Counted from the first letter of the stretch, positions 41,799-56,295 are shown. The stretch: DNA of 64,000 bases from Coturnix japonica (GCF_001577835.2 NC_029519.1:34082768-34146767), one strand, 5' to 3'. The notes: generated from the sequence alone by a model not told the origin. Numbers and translations: made by a program.

Positions 41799-42353
41799 TG
41801 GAATTACAGTATGTGTATGGACTTTCTTAAGTCTAGGGGCAGCATCGTATCCTAAAACTTTCAAGTTTTTATTCTTCAAAGATCTTAGATCCTTGGTAGA
41901 GTGACTGGATAAAAAGGTCAGAAGACAAACCTAGGGGACAGCTGATCACATTTCTATGTCAGCAAAAGCTTTTTACAAGAATGTCTGGTAGGGCCTTTTG
42001 TGCTTGTTTAACTTTAGAAGTGATGTGAAAACAGGAGAAGTGGATAGAACAAAAGCATCAAATTGATCAAGCTTTTGGCTGCTTGGAGAAAGAAAAACAC
42101 TTTGCAGTGCTTAGTGACAGAAAATAAGTATGGAAGTGTACACGTGGGGCCCTGGAGAACCAGGTTTAACCATAGACTGTGGTGAATTCATTGATAGATA
42201 CCTTCTCAAATGCTTAACTGCAACTGGAAAACTTACCCACAGTACTGGTGACTGTAATGAAGGGAATGAACAAAACAAGTTACTCCATCACAGAAATAAA
42301 CTTCATGGTCCATTTTAAATATAGCACAGTGCTGTTATAATTAAAAAAACAAG

Positions 42354-42369
42354 CACACACACACACACA
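42354..42369. repeat. (CA)n microsatellite
   Basis: Eight CA units followed by an A-rich stretch, in intergenic DNA. Confidence 0.85.
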
Positions 42370-45300
42370 AAAACAACTATGCAATACAAAACAGTCAGAA
42401 TAAGATCATCGTCTTCTAAAAAGAGGCAACCAATGCAGAACATTTCTCTGTTTTCATGAAATTACATCCGTAATTGTGGAGTTTGTTGCCAGAAGAGACT
42501 GAGTCTTGGCCTATTAAACATGATGTTTTATAAACAGACTTCAACTCAAGGAATTTTTGATCTGTTGATTCACTGAGACAGAGAGAATATGCCAGAATAA
42601 GATTTCACACTGTTTCTTGCATTACTTTTTCAAGCATCTGACTTTAAGAAATATGGGATGTACCTAGTACAGTACATGTGACTTTATATTTATTAAATAG
42701 ATTATACTATATACATGTAAAGCGTAACATTTTATTGTATGTCTTAATATATGTATAATCATATAAAAAGTATGTTTACACCCATCTTCTCTTTTCCTTC
42801 TCCTTTGTTACAGGTACTCAGAAAAGGAACGTAAGCCTAAAGAATAGAATGTCTTTAAGAAAATAAGCTATTCTGTGTCCCCAGTCCTCATTCCTTTAGT
42901 AGGAAAGGTAGGAAGTGTTCAGTATCTCCTGCAGCTAGCATTTAGAGTGAAAAGCCAAGTTATCTTCTGAGTGAAAAATACTTGGGCAGATTCAGCGCTT
43001 CCATTTTGACTAATACATATATTTTTATTATTAAAATATTTAATGTTATAGATTTCATCCATAATACTGTTCAGTTTTAGCTTTGAGTTTAGCTAAGTTT
43101 CAAGTCTCACGTATACCATTTGTGTATGGATATATTTTTGACACAGAACTTAAAAGCTGCGATTAAGCGAGAGTTTATGTTATAAAGTGATCTTTATATG
43201 TATTTTTCATGAGAAGTGTGAGAGAGGTGTGTAAAAAAGCAGGAAATGTCAAGAACTGCTAAACAACACTGACTTTTCCCACGTAAGTAGAACTACCTGG
43301 AAAGCTCTGTTGCTAACAGTTACAGAACTGCCAGTTGCTGGTACAGCTTTACATACTACTTTAGTCAGCATTTTTGAAACTGTGCCTATAAATAGGATGT
43401 CTGGATTCAATTAGGTTAGACAGATGCTTGGTCACAAAATTGACTTTAAACTCCTTATCCCTAGAAAAGGGAAATTCTTGAGTTTTGTGGTAGTTTCTCA
43501 TTAGATCATTTATCTTGGTTTTGTGGTGGTTGTGCAGTTTAAGAAATGAGTGTCAAAGCGCTTCTACTCTGTTATTCTGCCAGTTTTGGCAGTACTCTGT
43601 CGGAACAAGCAGTTGTCAGGTTTCATAGCGCTCTTGAGAGATCTCTGGAGGCCAGGTTATTTTATCATGTATATTTCTGGTACCATTATTTGTCCAGCAA
43701 TGCAGTGCTCATTCTTTGTTTTAAGCTGGAGCTATATGTCAGGGAGATGTAGTAGGAGCAAACAACTACCACTTCTCTGAGCTGGTTTTTCTGCTGCTGG
43801 AAGAAAAATATTCCAGCTAAATATTTCCCACTGTTTGGACTGGAAAATGCTGCCTTTCCCAAACTTTTTTTGTCCTGCTGTTTTAAAAACATGCTGAAAC
43901 TGCCCCAGTCCCTTTGCCTATAGCTCCCTGCCAGGGCAGCCAGATTCCCATAGTGTTCAGATGCACATCTGGGGACAAGACAGCGAAGGAGATTAAACCC
44001 TCCTTTCTCAATCTTGCATCTATTGATCCTTGCAAACAACTAAATAATTGCTATTCAACTAGAATGTCCTTTGAGAATGTTATTAAACTTTGTTTCTGTC
44101 TCATTGTTTTTTGTTCTTTTTAAAGTAGATAATTGTTATTTTTAAATCTGAGCATGTTTACCTTTTTAGAGTTATATTCTCCCTGTTGCCAATAGAGGGT
44201 ATTTGGTAGACAGTCTTTCCAATATTTCTGACACAAAAATTATAACCACAGCATCTAGGCACATGCTGGTACGTATTCTTTTACTTAAGTGATTTCTTTT
44301 TCTGATCTCCTAAATTATTTATACAAGGGTGATGAGCTAACTGATTTGTTGGGATGGGCAAAGGGTTAATTATAATCAACATCCTTTTCTTGTGTCTTTT
44401 TCCAGGCTTTAACCTATCATTGTATTGTGCGGGAATAATATAAAATGGTGCAGTGTTGTTTTTTTCTGTGACCTTCTGGTTGTAGTTGAGTATTTACTAA
44501 TTTTTTAGGTCTGCTGTCCCTTCTTTATGAGTGTTTCCTTCCGTGTGAGGACTTGACTTCTCCCACCTGTGTTGTCTTCCTAAGAATGTGCTTTAAGAGT
44601 GCCTGTGATCAGGTTCTTATGAGATAGTTCTATGTTACAGTCAGTTAGTGGGGCTTCTCTTGCTTCTCGATTCAGCTAAGGAAGATGGGTATTGGAATAT
44701 CTCTTAGTTGGAATCCAGAGCTGCATCACACACAGCTTAAATAGCATTTCAGAAAGGTAGTGTGTGAGAGCTTTTTTAGTTTTGTGGCCTGAGATGTACT
44801 TGCTGTTCCTATTTGCAGGGCATTGATGATGTCCAGAATATCCATGCTGGAGATTTAATTTATGTTTATTACTTTGCAATACTTTTAAGATGAAAATTAT
44901 GTATTTGGCTTTGTCAGTGTTCGTATTTTGCTTTTTTGATCTGGGAATAAGGGTGGCCATTTTTAATGACTCCTATTTCTAGTTATCTTTTATTTGCTAA
45001 GAGTCATACTGTTCTCTCTCACTGTTATGTTGGAAACTTAATTACTGTAATTAGTCATCATGCTGTTTTTGATTACTTGTCGTGGTCCAATTTGCAAAGA
45101 TTGACTGAAAGAACTATTATTCCTCCCAGAAACGTGTTTATTTCCAAAGCAGGTAGTGAAACTTGATCTGTACTGGCTGAGCAAGCACCAGATTTGTGTA
45201 TTCAGCTAGCTAACCTGTAGACTTCCCTTTTTGTTTGAATCCCAAGCTATAATGCTAGTATTGTCATTCTTTTAAATTTCTGGTCTCGGTAAGGACATGA

Positions 45301-48300
45301 TGCCAGAAAACTTGTTCTGTTTTGGAAGTAGTGTTTCATCTGCCTTTCAAGTAACCATGAAATTTAAAGATTGCTACTGGTAGTTCTTTTTAAGCAGTCC
45401 CACTAAATACCTGTTGGACAGTGGTCCACAACATTCTGTGACAACAGCATCTGTATTCTGTGAAGTTTGGTTCAAAAATACATCCCATACTATCATCATT
45501 GTATTGAGCATATTTCAATATTGCACTGTGGCTGTCTTGTTTTATCTGCATTAAATGTACCAGTATTGCACAGAGTCTAAAGAGAAACTGGTTGAAAAAA
45601 AAAATCAAGAGTATTGCTACCATTAGATCAATTTGTAATTAGTTCTTGTGAAGCTTTCTCCAAGATTGCATTTAGTTAGATTCTCCAAGAATCATAGCAC
45701 CTGGTGATACCAGCTCTTCCAGCTGAGCTGGCCAAGGAAGTAAAGTCCTGTGAGTACAGAACAGGTATATCGAATAATTTATTTCCTTTTCTTGAGAGAG
45801 AGATTGAGTGAACATGGCAGTAATTTGTGTTGTTGGGCTATTAATGTGTGCCTAGATATAAACTTTTGATGTCTTAGGTAATCTGAGTGACTCATTCCCC
45901 TGATAAAAATGGGCTAATAATGCTTCCTAATGTTACTCAATGTGGGACAAAGAAATACAGTGAGTACCATGACCAATTAGAATGTGAGGGTACCATGACA
46001 ACGCAGAAACTTAGAATAACTTTCCTGGGAACTAAGCTGTTTCACTGGGAGGCCAAAGATAGTAAGAATTTATTTTTATCATCTGTTAATTTTGTAAACT
46101 ATCCTTTTCCTAGTAAGTATTACTAATGAATATGTGTCAACACCCCCCTACTACACTGTAGTAGCTATTCATGCACTCATGAATATTGCTGGTAGATAGC
46201 AGTATTCATGAAAGAGCCTTTGTATTATGAAGATCACTACACTTGATTTATATCCAGCTAGTGTATACAAAATACTCTTGTGCAATTGGGGAATAATACA
46301 GTCTGATCAATTGTCAGACTGATATTTTTATTTAATGTTTCTCAAAATTGGAACCATTTTGTAAAACTACCTAACAACAAGCTTTACAGCCCTAGAATAT
46401 CAATGATAAAATCATAGCTTCCTTTATAAAGCAGAGATCTGAAAGATAATACAAATGTTTCTATTACTATTTTCAGTTCTTTTAGCAATTCACGTAAATT
46501 TTGTGCAGGGAAGTTACGTTTAGAAGAGGGAAAGCAGGTCAGTTTGCATAGCTCTTTCATGTCCTTCTATGGTTTATTAATTAAGGCATAAAACCACTAC
46601 CTCAGCAGTACTGAAAAAACAGATTCTTTTTGCTTTTGTTTTCTTACAGCTTCTCAGTGGGGAGATACAGTCACTGAGGCCAGTATGAGGGCTTAGTAGT
46701 GAGAAGACTAAACTTGCTGGCAGGTTTATATGTTATGCTAAAATATCACACACTGGGAAGCATCAGTCATGGATAGATCTCTTGTCCTGTCCTGTCTGCT
46801 TTGTCCTCAACTTCAGATCTATGTGGAAAGAACAAATCATCTGTGATTACAGAGATAAATCTAGACCACACTTCTTGAAATACATGTCATACAGTCAATT
46901 GCGTGATATTTAGCCTTTGCTAGTAGTCATCATTTTAGATAAATTAGCAGATGATGTCCTACTCAGTTTTCCATAGTTTCAGACTGTCAATGTTCTTACA
47001 CAAATTGAGTATATACATACTATGGGTATTTGTGGCATGTTCTAACAGACAAGTTAATCTTTTTTCATTTGGTATTTTCACAGCAGACTGACTCAAAACA
47101 AGTCAGAGCTATGCTTCATGCCAGTCTTATCCTTGGAGAGGACTTTATCTTGTTTGGAAGGACACTGGTGAGCACAAGAGCAGCATAGTCTATCTTATGA
47201 TATGGAATTCAAATTACTGTTTTAAATAATTTTTCAGTCCTGGAGACTCTGAAGCATAATTTTATTGAGCATACAATATTCATCATCCTCAAAATAGTTA
47301 AATTTCTGGCTATTGCATTGATTAGTTTGATTTACCCACCCAAAATTCAGTTTTTCTCAGTCCCCTTGAAACCTGAATGAGCTGCTATCTCTGATTTTAA
47401 TCCTTTATTTCAAGGGAAGTTGTTCTTACAGACAATATTTCTCTATCCTCAACGATATAGGTGACATCAATTGCAGTGTGTTAGAAAGGACTTGGTGAAT
47501 CTCTCCAATATTACATGTCCTCAGTGTAGGACCAGTTCAGAGTTCTGCAGCTGTAGATCTTCAGGAGTTGAGAAGCTTCTGCCCCAGATCTGGAAAGATA
47601 CTGCATTTATGGTAGGTACCTAACGAATGAATGTGAAGGATTTAGTTTACTATTGTTTACAGCAATACAGTTATCAAACAGCTATCTTTAAATTGGTGAG
47701 GCTCCTAAAAACTCATAGATCTTTTTATAGGATCTCCTGAACCCAGCTAGAATAGCCAGGAAGAATTGGAATAAGAAAATTCCTCCTTTGCAGTATCTGC
47801 ATATGTAAGTACTTCAAGCAGAATTTAAGATTTATATATACATAAATGCGAGGGCTTTACCAAAGTGTGTAGGTGCTCTTGCCAATTTCATGCAGAGAGA
47901 AATTGCACCGTCAGAAGTTCCAGTTACTTTTGAAAGACAAAACAGTTAGAACAGTTAGAAGCCATTGCTGTTGTAATGCAAGTGTGATGTATCAGTTGTT
48001 CAGACTGTTCTCTCTGCTTTTGGAGTGCCTTGTGCCTCTTGATGCTCTATGTGCGTATGTATGTTTGCTCTGCATTTCTTCTTGAAGTCCTCATAAGTAA
48101 GCAGTATTTGCCCAGGCTTCCTTGTGCTCTTTCACCCTGCCTGATAGTGACGCATTGCAGGCCTGCCCGCTCACCCTCCAGGATTTAATTTAACTTTTCA
48201 CGGGCTCTTAGTTTTTGCTCACCTTCCCTGCTGGAAACATGTGAGAGATTTTCTTTCTCGAAGAGTTTTTAATGCTCTCATTGTGTGACCTGCTGCTGGA

Positions 48301-51300
48301 AATTGCTTGCTCCTTATTAGCACATGCCCGAAGCCACTGACATTAGCATCCCAGGCTTGTAATGAAAGGAGATTGCTGCCATGCAAAGGGAAGGGAGAGA
48401 GAAATGGAAAATTCCTCTCAGTGCCTCCCCTGGAAAGGCAGCCTCCTCATAATGAATCACCAAGAGAAGTCTTCATGATGATGGATGGGGACCAGTGGGG
48501 GTGGCAAGAGAGAGTTGAAGGCAACAGGGAGTTATTCTCTAATTATTCTTTCCTGACAAGGTAGAATAACAGGCACATAGGGCTGTGCGTCAAACTACTG
48601 CCTCTTGCACTCTTCTTGTTACAGAAGCACCAGCATCCCTCATGGACTGGGGCTGCTCTTGGGTTATCACACCCTGAGACAGTGGCTTTAACTGTCACGT
48701 CCCATTGTGGCAATGACAAGATGGCTGGGGCTTTTTTGTGAAGTAAAGGAAAAAAAAGAACAGACAGTAATAGAAGTCAAGCAGCCCTTCTGTGTGTGCT
48801 ACACATAAAAGTTGCACAATGAGCAGTCACAGTAGCTAGTAATCTAATCGTATGTTTGTTTGGGAACCTAATGTACTGAACCTGAAGATTTCCATTGTTT
48901 CTGGTGTTTATATGATAAATACCAGAAGACAAACAAACAAACAACAAAAAAAGTTCCTTGATCTCTTCTCAATTAATTAATGTTTCTTCCTGTTCTGTTT
49001 CATCTGTTCTATGTGGTACCCTTCCATATGAATGAATCCTGATAAGCTTGCAGTAGAACAGGTTTTATGTGCTCATCAAACTTGCTGAGGGTTAAGTACT
49101 TAAGGCTGAATAAATACTGCATTCTGATGATGATGGACTGGTCACCATGACGCTTACAGAAAGGAACTTTACTGTTTTGGCCAATGGAAATTTTCCTGTT
49201 GCTTAGTCCTCAAACTTGTTTGCCTTTGGGTCTAGGCACAAACAGAAATATGTGCATAAGTGTGTATTAATAGTGTGTTTTGCATTCTTGTGCATTATAT
49301 TATGAGCATGCATCCAGGGAGGAAAGAGGCATACATCAATATGCAGAAGGAGAAATGATAGTCCAGCCAAACAGGCTTCATCCCTTTGCCTGTTATGAGG
49401 ATCCGGGGCCATTGTACATCTGTTCAGTTGCTGTAATATTCTTTTTTGTCATGTTGCAAAGCCTCGATTGTTGGATGCGAAACATCCTCACATATTATTA
49501 TAGCAATGATCTATTGCTCTTTTGTGCAAAACCTTGCTGGCTTTCATTGAGCTGCTTGGTATGAGCAGGGTTAAGTAAAGTTTTCTTTGTACAACATCAG
49601 CTGCTTGTTGTAACGTAGCCAATTTTTAGAAATCAGCAGTTAATTACACATAGGTCTTGTGAAAACCTGAAGCTGAAGTTAAATGGGACCCAGATTCAAG
49701 AAAATCTGGCCTTCACACTTGGTGCTAAACACATAAAAAATGTAGGATTTGAGCTTGGAAAATTCATCCTCACAAAGATCAGGATTTACATAGAGCTTGT
49801 TTGTAAATGGTTACAGTGGGAAATGCTGGCAGAGCCATCCTTCTAGTATTAATTGTTAACTTGTTTTGCAGGCCACCCATTCTGCCAGTGCAATAGAACA
49901 AACATAAATAGAACAGGTCATTCATTGCCCAGATTGTCATTACTGCTTTTTCTTAGCTGATGTGGGGGAAGAAAAAAAAGTGTTTCCTGCATCTTAGGCT
50001 GCAAAATCCTTTTCAAGTCTCTGCTGCCTGTTTCAGATTTCATTTTCAAGGGAGTGCCTTTTAACAGGAAATCTTAACAACTTCACATATTAGCAGGCAT
50101 GAAGCTTTCCCCACACTGTTTTACTGATTCAGCAAAATACTTATGCAGATGATTAGAGGCTCCATAGGTTAGAGATAATGTCGTGACTCCTAGCTTAAGT
50201 TAGGCATATGCCTTAAGTACCTTAAATACTTTATTCGGATCTGGCTTAAAAAAATTTCAGGTATGATCAAACATCAGGCTTTGCCTGAATCCAGTCAGAG
50301 ACCTGAAGGCTTTCTGTTGTGTTGTTATTTTGCATTATTAAATCAAAATTAAGAATACCTCCTGTTGCTGGGAGTCTTAGTCAGGTTAAGAAATACCAGA
50401 TAATAATAATGATAGTGGTACTTCGACAGAAAGAAGAGGGAGCAGAAACAATCAAAAAGGAAACAGAGAAAGGCCACCCATCAGAGATGTGTTGAAGGGA
50501 TGTAAACAGCCTCAGTAGTTTTCACACAAGCCCTGCAACTGCTCTCATTCAGATAACAAGTCCCACTTGTGAGCAGTTACTGTCAGAGAGAGGAGGAGCC
50601 CCTCTTAGCTTTAGTTGCTGAGCTGCAGTCTATGGATAGATAATGTTTTGTTTCAGGGGCCTACTCTGTGGGAGGTACTGCTTGTGCGGAGGCTGTCTTT
50701 GCTTTTGGCTTTAGCAGTAGCATAGCTTCCAAGGAAAAAAATTATCTCATTAGCTCTTGGTGAGGAGGTGGTGTGCAGCCAGAGCAGTCCATATGTGCAC
50801 AGCATGGTCTTCGTCACACTGTACAATTTGTAATTGCTGATTATTTTTTGGCTGATGTTGAAAACCTGCCTGTCAGTCCCCAGTTAGAGTGCAAAACAGT
50901 AAGTTATCATCCTCCCTCATCTCCAGTCTGGCTTAGCACAAGCTCTATCGAAGAGACTGTAAAGTCTCACTGCAAGTGAGGTTCATAACCTTTGGTTATA
51001 TACGGCTCTCCAAAAATATAAATTAAGTTGAATGCTTTGAAATATTTAAGAAGAAAAACTTACTTGGAGCAAAAGCTGTTTTTTATTTTACCTTTAAAAA
51101 GAGAAGTATTAAGGAAGTTGAAATTATTTTGTTTTCACCAAGATGATTAAAAGCTTGGAAAGCTCATAGCACTGAAAACAAATGAGTATGAAGAAGAAAG
51201 GAAATAAAGTATAACAGATGTTATATCCAGATTTGTCAGAGAATGAGTCAAAATTGTGAGATTTAGAAAGGAATTATCGTTCAGAGTGCTCAGCCCCAGC

Positions 51301-53170
51301 TGTGGTTCCTTCTCAGGCCAGTCCTGTAAGAACCCAGTTTTCATATAATACATGCTCTCTCTTTATCTGCCTCATGTGTCTTCCCAGGTGTGTGTGTGGT
51401 CCTGAAAGGAGAAATGATACTTTTAGAAAGTGTGTGCGCTGCACTGCGCTATCTATTACTCCAAGCGGTAACTGATATATTTTTTGACACGTACATACTT
51501 CCAAACGTAATGACATAACAATTAACTATAAATGGCAGGTTGTCTGAAACCAGATCGGAAGCTCTCATGCAGGAGAAGGAAGGAAGGAGAATCTGACCTT
51601 CATATTTCTTGCATTTCTCCAGGATTACCTTCTCAAAACTGGAAATCTATGTCTTGAACAAACTGAAGAGCATGAACCTGCTGATCTCTGCTATACTGGT
51701 GTCCTTACCAGACCAGGCAGTAGTATGTAAGGTTCTCTATTTCTGTACTTTTCCAGGCAGAGCTACCCCTGCTTTGTAGTAGGATGGTTGTAGATGACAG
51801 TCTGCTCTAAAAGCAGCCAGCCTTATACCACAATCCTGCCAGAAGGTGCTCTCACCTGTACAAATGGCAGCTGTTAAGAGTGAATACTGGCCGGATCAGA
51901 AGTAATTCCTGTGCTTTTTGGAATCACAGTTCACTACAGTGTACATTATATATATAGTTAGCTCATGATGCTACTGTGCCAAATTACTTTGTCAGAGAAC
52001 AATATACAGTTATCCAGAACTCATGGCTGATTAGTCAAGAATCAAGAACAAAGAAGCATTTCAGCAGAGACAAAAGTTAATATGTTTATTGGAGGAAGAC
52101 GTCTTTCTGGAGATGCCTTCAGAGTCTCAGTCATGATGATATTCTCTAGAGCCAATCTGTCTTCTGACAGGGTTTGCTTTTGCTTAAGGTTGGGATTACA
52201 TGCTGTGTATCGCAGCATTTGTTCTGATTAGAGTGAGTGTGTGGGAAACTCTTTGTACTTGCAGGCTGCATTATTAAGTTGTGATGATTCATACTGATAG
52301 ACTTGGGCATCGTCTGAACTGTAGGGCTTTTCTCAGGGGAAATCTGAGATAGCAAGGTAAATTAATGCTTTCTTTGCAGGTTCATTATACAAAATTATGC
52401 TTAATTAAGAAGAGTAGTTTACTCTAAAAGATCCAGAGCTCCCTGTGGGCTTCTTGATGTATCAGTAGGGTTGGAGAATATTGACAGTGCTGGCAGGTTT
52501 TGCTGGCAGATATTCTTGGGAGAGTGAGAACTTCAGACTCATTTAGAGGGAAGGAAGGGCTAAGAGAGAACCCAGAACCTAGAAGGTCAAATGAAACGTT
52601 TATGTAGGCATTCAGAGTGTACAGTCAGTGTGGAAGATATCTGCATATATTTACCAATTATTGAATAAATAAGTTGATTGAAATCTTTCTTCAGTATTCA
52701 GAAGTCTTGTAACAGTTAGACTGTAGGGATCTGTCTAACTATTGAGAACGTATAGGCGCAACTTCCGATGTAATGAGAACAAAGGGATTAACTTCAAGTG
52801 TTGCTGAACAAATTTGATACCAGAAACTCTCAACTGAGTGTAAGTCTGGAATGCATCCGTTCTCCCAGCACTGGGGTAGTGTAATTATTTGTTTAAGAGG
52901 TATTCATGTGTTTACTGCCTTTACTGAAGCTGATGTTTGCTTTGTAGAGACCTACAGGCAGATACGGCCTCTTTGTGAAATCTTGGGCACAGCCATGCGT
53001 GAATGAGGCATGCTTTTCCTTCAGCGAGCCAACAGCCTACGTTCTCAGAAACCATTCAAAGTATGCTTTGCAGCACGTTTCATGCAAAAGAAAAGGCTAT
53101 CAGATACATGCTTGTGCCTGTGTGGACAGTGATTTTAATTGGCAGTGGTACTGTAGCACATTCCATATGT

Positions 53171-53220
53171 GGATATTCTGAGAAATAAGCAATTTGGATA
53201 TTCTGAGAAATAAGCAGTTT
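53171..53220. repeat. Tandem duplication, 2 x 25 bp
   Basis: Two direct copies, 53171-53195 and 53196-53220, each starting GGATATTCTGAGAAATAAGC. They differ at a single base near the end (AATTT versus AGTTT). The near identity indicates a recent local duplication. Confidence 0.93.
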
Positions 53221-54800
53221 ATTTGTTATAATGTAGCAGATCCTTTCTCTCAGATACTGTGTCTCCATTTTCATTTACCATTTATTAGGTGTATTACAAA
53301 TGGCAGCATTTTGTTATTTTATCAGGCCTAGGGTTTTCTTTCTATCCAGCTTTCAGATCCTGCTGTTTCCCTTACTGTCTTTGGGATTTTTCTGGGTATA
53401 TCTCCTTCCTTGTGTCTCTTACTGGTTGGTATTCATGGTAATTAAAAATTTGTAAGAAAAGACTGTTTGAATCCAGGCTGCCCCTATAGGAGCACTAGGC
53501 AATGAGTCTCTGAAGCTGGTAGTAAATAACATTGGTGGCTTTTTTTTCTAGAAACTTAAGACTGAACTGTAGGACAAAACTTGGCAGTGTGCTCCAGTGA
53601 CTGTTTTCTCTCTTTCCTGCTCTTTAATAGAATAGCAGTCACGTATGTTCAGCATGACTTCTGTACGTTGTTAGGATGTGATTTTCTGTCGTTGCTCTGA
53701 TATGCTGCTGCTCCTGCAGTCAGTTCCTCTGTTGCTATCTCCTTTTTTTTGTTGTTTTGTTCCCTGGGGTTGTTATTTCTGCAGGTTTTGGGTACCTGCA
53801 TTTATGACATTTCTCAAGTGTATTTCAGAGGATGTATTTTAGTGCAAGTCGGTGGGTTGAAGTAAGTTTGTCATTCGATACGATGATTTTGGCAGAGTTT
53901 TCTGAGCATGAAACTATACTAGACTGGATATTAAGGAGCAATGTTGAAGTGTCCTCGTGTACTATGAAATGATGTTTGAGTGATCTGTGAGAATCCTATT
54001 TTTCAAGCTGTGCTGAGCTGAAGATGCTAAACTTCACCTCCTTCTCTTGTAACTAGAGAGACAACATGAACAAGAGTTTTGGAGAGACTGAATTTTATTC
54101 TTGCCTCTGCCACTGGGTCGAGACTGCTCAATTGGCTTAATCAAAGCTTCGTGGGTTTTTTCTACTGTACTCCTGAGTGCACTCATGAAAAAAGCATCTG
54201 GGAGATGGATGTGTCTTGTTTTGTGTTCAGGTGAGATCCAACTGCAGTTGTTTTTTAGGGTCGCTGTTGTAGTTAGAACAATAAATACATTACATTCATT
54301 ATATAACATGCAGTTGCAAGGTGTTTAATATTTGAAAAGCCTTCAATGAATTTACTTCTGTTCTGCTAACTGTCATGTATTATGTTTTTCTGGGATAAAC
54401 CTGGACCTTAGTATGTCCTGCAGTTAAGTATGAGGACTATCTATCTACTCTGCTTACTACTCCGTTGGTAGGTTTTGTAAGCAGAGAAACACAGCATCTC
54501 TGCTTAAATCATCCTGTTGTTTCTGTGGAGATCCAGAACTATACGCTTACCTGTTTGTTACACTACCTAACAATATAAACATAATTGCTGTAGCTTACAG
54601 CTGTGGCTGTCACAGAGATACTGACTGGGAATCATGGATGCAACAGAAGGTTGCTGCCCCAGCCAGGACAGGTAGAGACAAAGCAGATCTCTTTCTCTTT
54701 CATCTAACAGTGCTTAGGATTTCTGGGAGGAAGATTTCACTCACGATCATCAAGTGCCCAAAGTTTTAACCCTTTCTTATTGACGTGCTACAGAAGGAAC

Positions 54801-54951
54801 CCTGGAGGTGTGCTTTTTAAAAGAACTATGCCAGAGGTCAATTGGGCAGTTCTTTGGTAATCCAAGAACATTAAAAGTTAATTCCAGAAGCCGCTCACCT
54901 TCTGACAGTAGTTAGGGGATGAGAAGGTGCTACTGTTGAGCAGAGTAAATG
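54801..54951 (+). repeat. Unidentified repeat, copy 1
   Basis: This segment aligns in order with 56186-56295. Shared blocks are CCTGGAGGTG, an AAGAAC-A-ATG-CAGA-GTC block, GGTAATC..AA-AACATTAA, TTCCAGAA and GAGCAG-(A/G)GTAAAT. Copy 1 is about 40 bp longer through two insertions relative to copy 2. I cannot assign it to CR1 or to any family I know. Both copies are on the same strand, 1.4 kb apart. Confidence 0.7.
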
Positions 54952-56185
54952 TGTGAGGTAAGGAGGGAAGCTGTCTATTGTGTGTTACAGGCAGTGCACA
55001 TTCAGGAGGACTGAGAGCTCGCATGTTGTTTGAGTGGCAGGTCCACTATGAGCTCATATATTCAAAGATCAAACTGTACACGAATACTGACAGCCTTTCT
55101 TGCCTTTTGTCTGGTTTTAGCTATTTTTAATTAAGAACCTCTCTTGCAGAAGTTAGATATTGTTCAGATATTGGGCTAGATCAGTAGCCTCTCCCAGCAG
55201 GCACACAGAGCTTCCCACTGGCAAGCAGCTGCAGTGCCAAGTGGTGTCTGGCTGTGTGAAAGCTCGTGCTGCCCACCTCATATCCCAGAAGTGAAAACCA
55301 CGGATTGACACAGCTGCTTTAATCAGGTGTAAGGGTGGAAGTGTGATGATAAGTACATTTCCTCTGTGGCTGTGCCAGTGCTGCTTTGTGGAAAAATACG
55401 CCCACTCTGATTGTAATAAGGAAGCATCATAAATCAGAATTACTGTTAAAGCAGAACTGAGTTTAATTTGGCTGAGAGACAGATTGCAATAGCTTTATAC
55501 AAACGGAGAGCTTTCCTGTGAGAGATCCAGTTACCTCACACTAGAAAACCCTTTAATTGTTTTTCAGTTTATACTTTTAAAGTGGGTGGTGAAGAAGTGG
55601 AGCTCAGGAAAGAACTCTTTCAAGACTAGAAGAACACATCTGCTTTATAATTTTTATATTCTATTTTATCTATTTTATGCTCTAGCCAGAAGGCTGCTGA
55701 ATGCGCACACTGCAGAGGAAAGGTGGTGCAACCTTCTCCGTTATATCACGTTCGCACCCTGAGACCTTGCCATTATGTTGCCCTTATCTGCTGGAGGTGC
55801 TGAATAACCGTGTGAACAGACAAATGGAAATTAATGGGCACTGAATTTGTTCTGACGTGGATGAGCTGTGTGATTCAGGGGGGGAAAACTGCCAGCATAA
55901 AGCATTCAGGAAATACAGTGAAGCAGTCAAAACTCAGAAGCGTATTTAGATGTCAGCGTCTCTGCCAAGTTTCAATAATGCACACTGTTGCTGAAAATGA
56001 AAATGGGCAAAGTTTTCCATAACTGAAGGTTTGTTGGACACATTGAGGGCAGGATTCAGAGCTAACTAGACTTAATTAGTTGGTTCTATCTTCGTAGTAC
56101 AGATGGCAGCAGCTGGACCAAATGTAGCTGCTGAAACTTTGGAGAGTGACACAGAAGCTCTATAGCTACTGTGCAGTGGATGGAT
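54952..56185. other. Intergenic, no gene; possible conserved non-coding DNA
   Basis: No coding signal or named repeat. The stretch at about 55300-55560 is free of low-complexity sequence and rich in homeodomain-like TAAT/ATTA and GATA-like words, which is compatible with non-coding conservation but does not prove it. Confidence 0.4.
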
Positions 56186-56295
56186 CCTGGAGGTGCATTT
56201 GTAAGAAGAACAATGTCAGAAGTCTGTCGGTAATCTGAAAACATTAACAGATATTTCCAGAAAGCGGAATACAGATACAGAGCAGCAGGGTAAAT
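56186..56295 (+). repeat. Unidentified repeat, copy 2
   Basis: Diverged partner of 54801-54951 in the same orientation, starting with the identical CCTGGAGGTG. Similarity by eye is high in five blocks separated by small gaps. Possible explanations are an old dispersed repeat family or a local segmental duplication that has since decayed. Confidence 0.7.

Larger units (their letters stand above)
40881..54800. other. Intergenic region, no gene identified
   Basis: Nearly 14 kb downstream of TBCK with no exon, RNA gene or named interspersed repeat that I can support. Open frames are all under about 120 codons, overlap on both strands and lack recognisable domains. The only clear structures are the simple repeats listed separately and a 25-bp tandem duplication at 53171-53220. 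Other amniotes carry NPNT in convergent orientation on this side of TBCK, and none of its EGF, RGD-linker or MAM exons is recognisable here. Confidence 0.6.

Noticed and set aside
43546-44123. 117-codon minus-strand frame overlapped by two plus-strand frames
   Set aside because: Open on both strands at once with no recognisable domain, no poly-A or splice context and unconvincing composition, so best read as chance.
45680-45740. GAATCATAGCACCTGGTGAT as an antisense CR1 start
   Set aside because: The match ends after GAATCATAG, and the downstream sequence does not follow the CR1 order.
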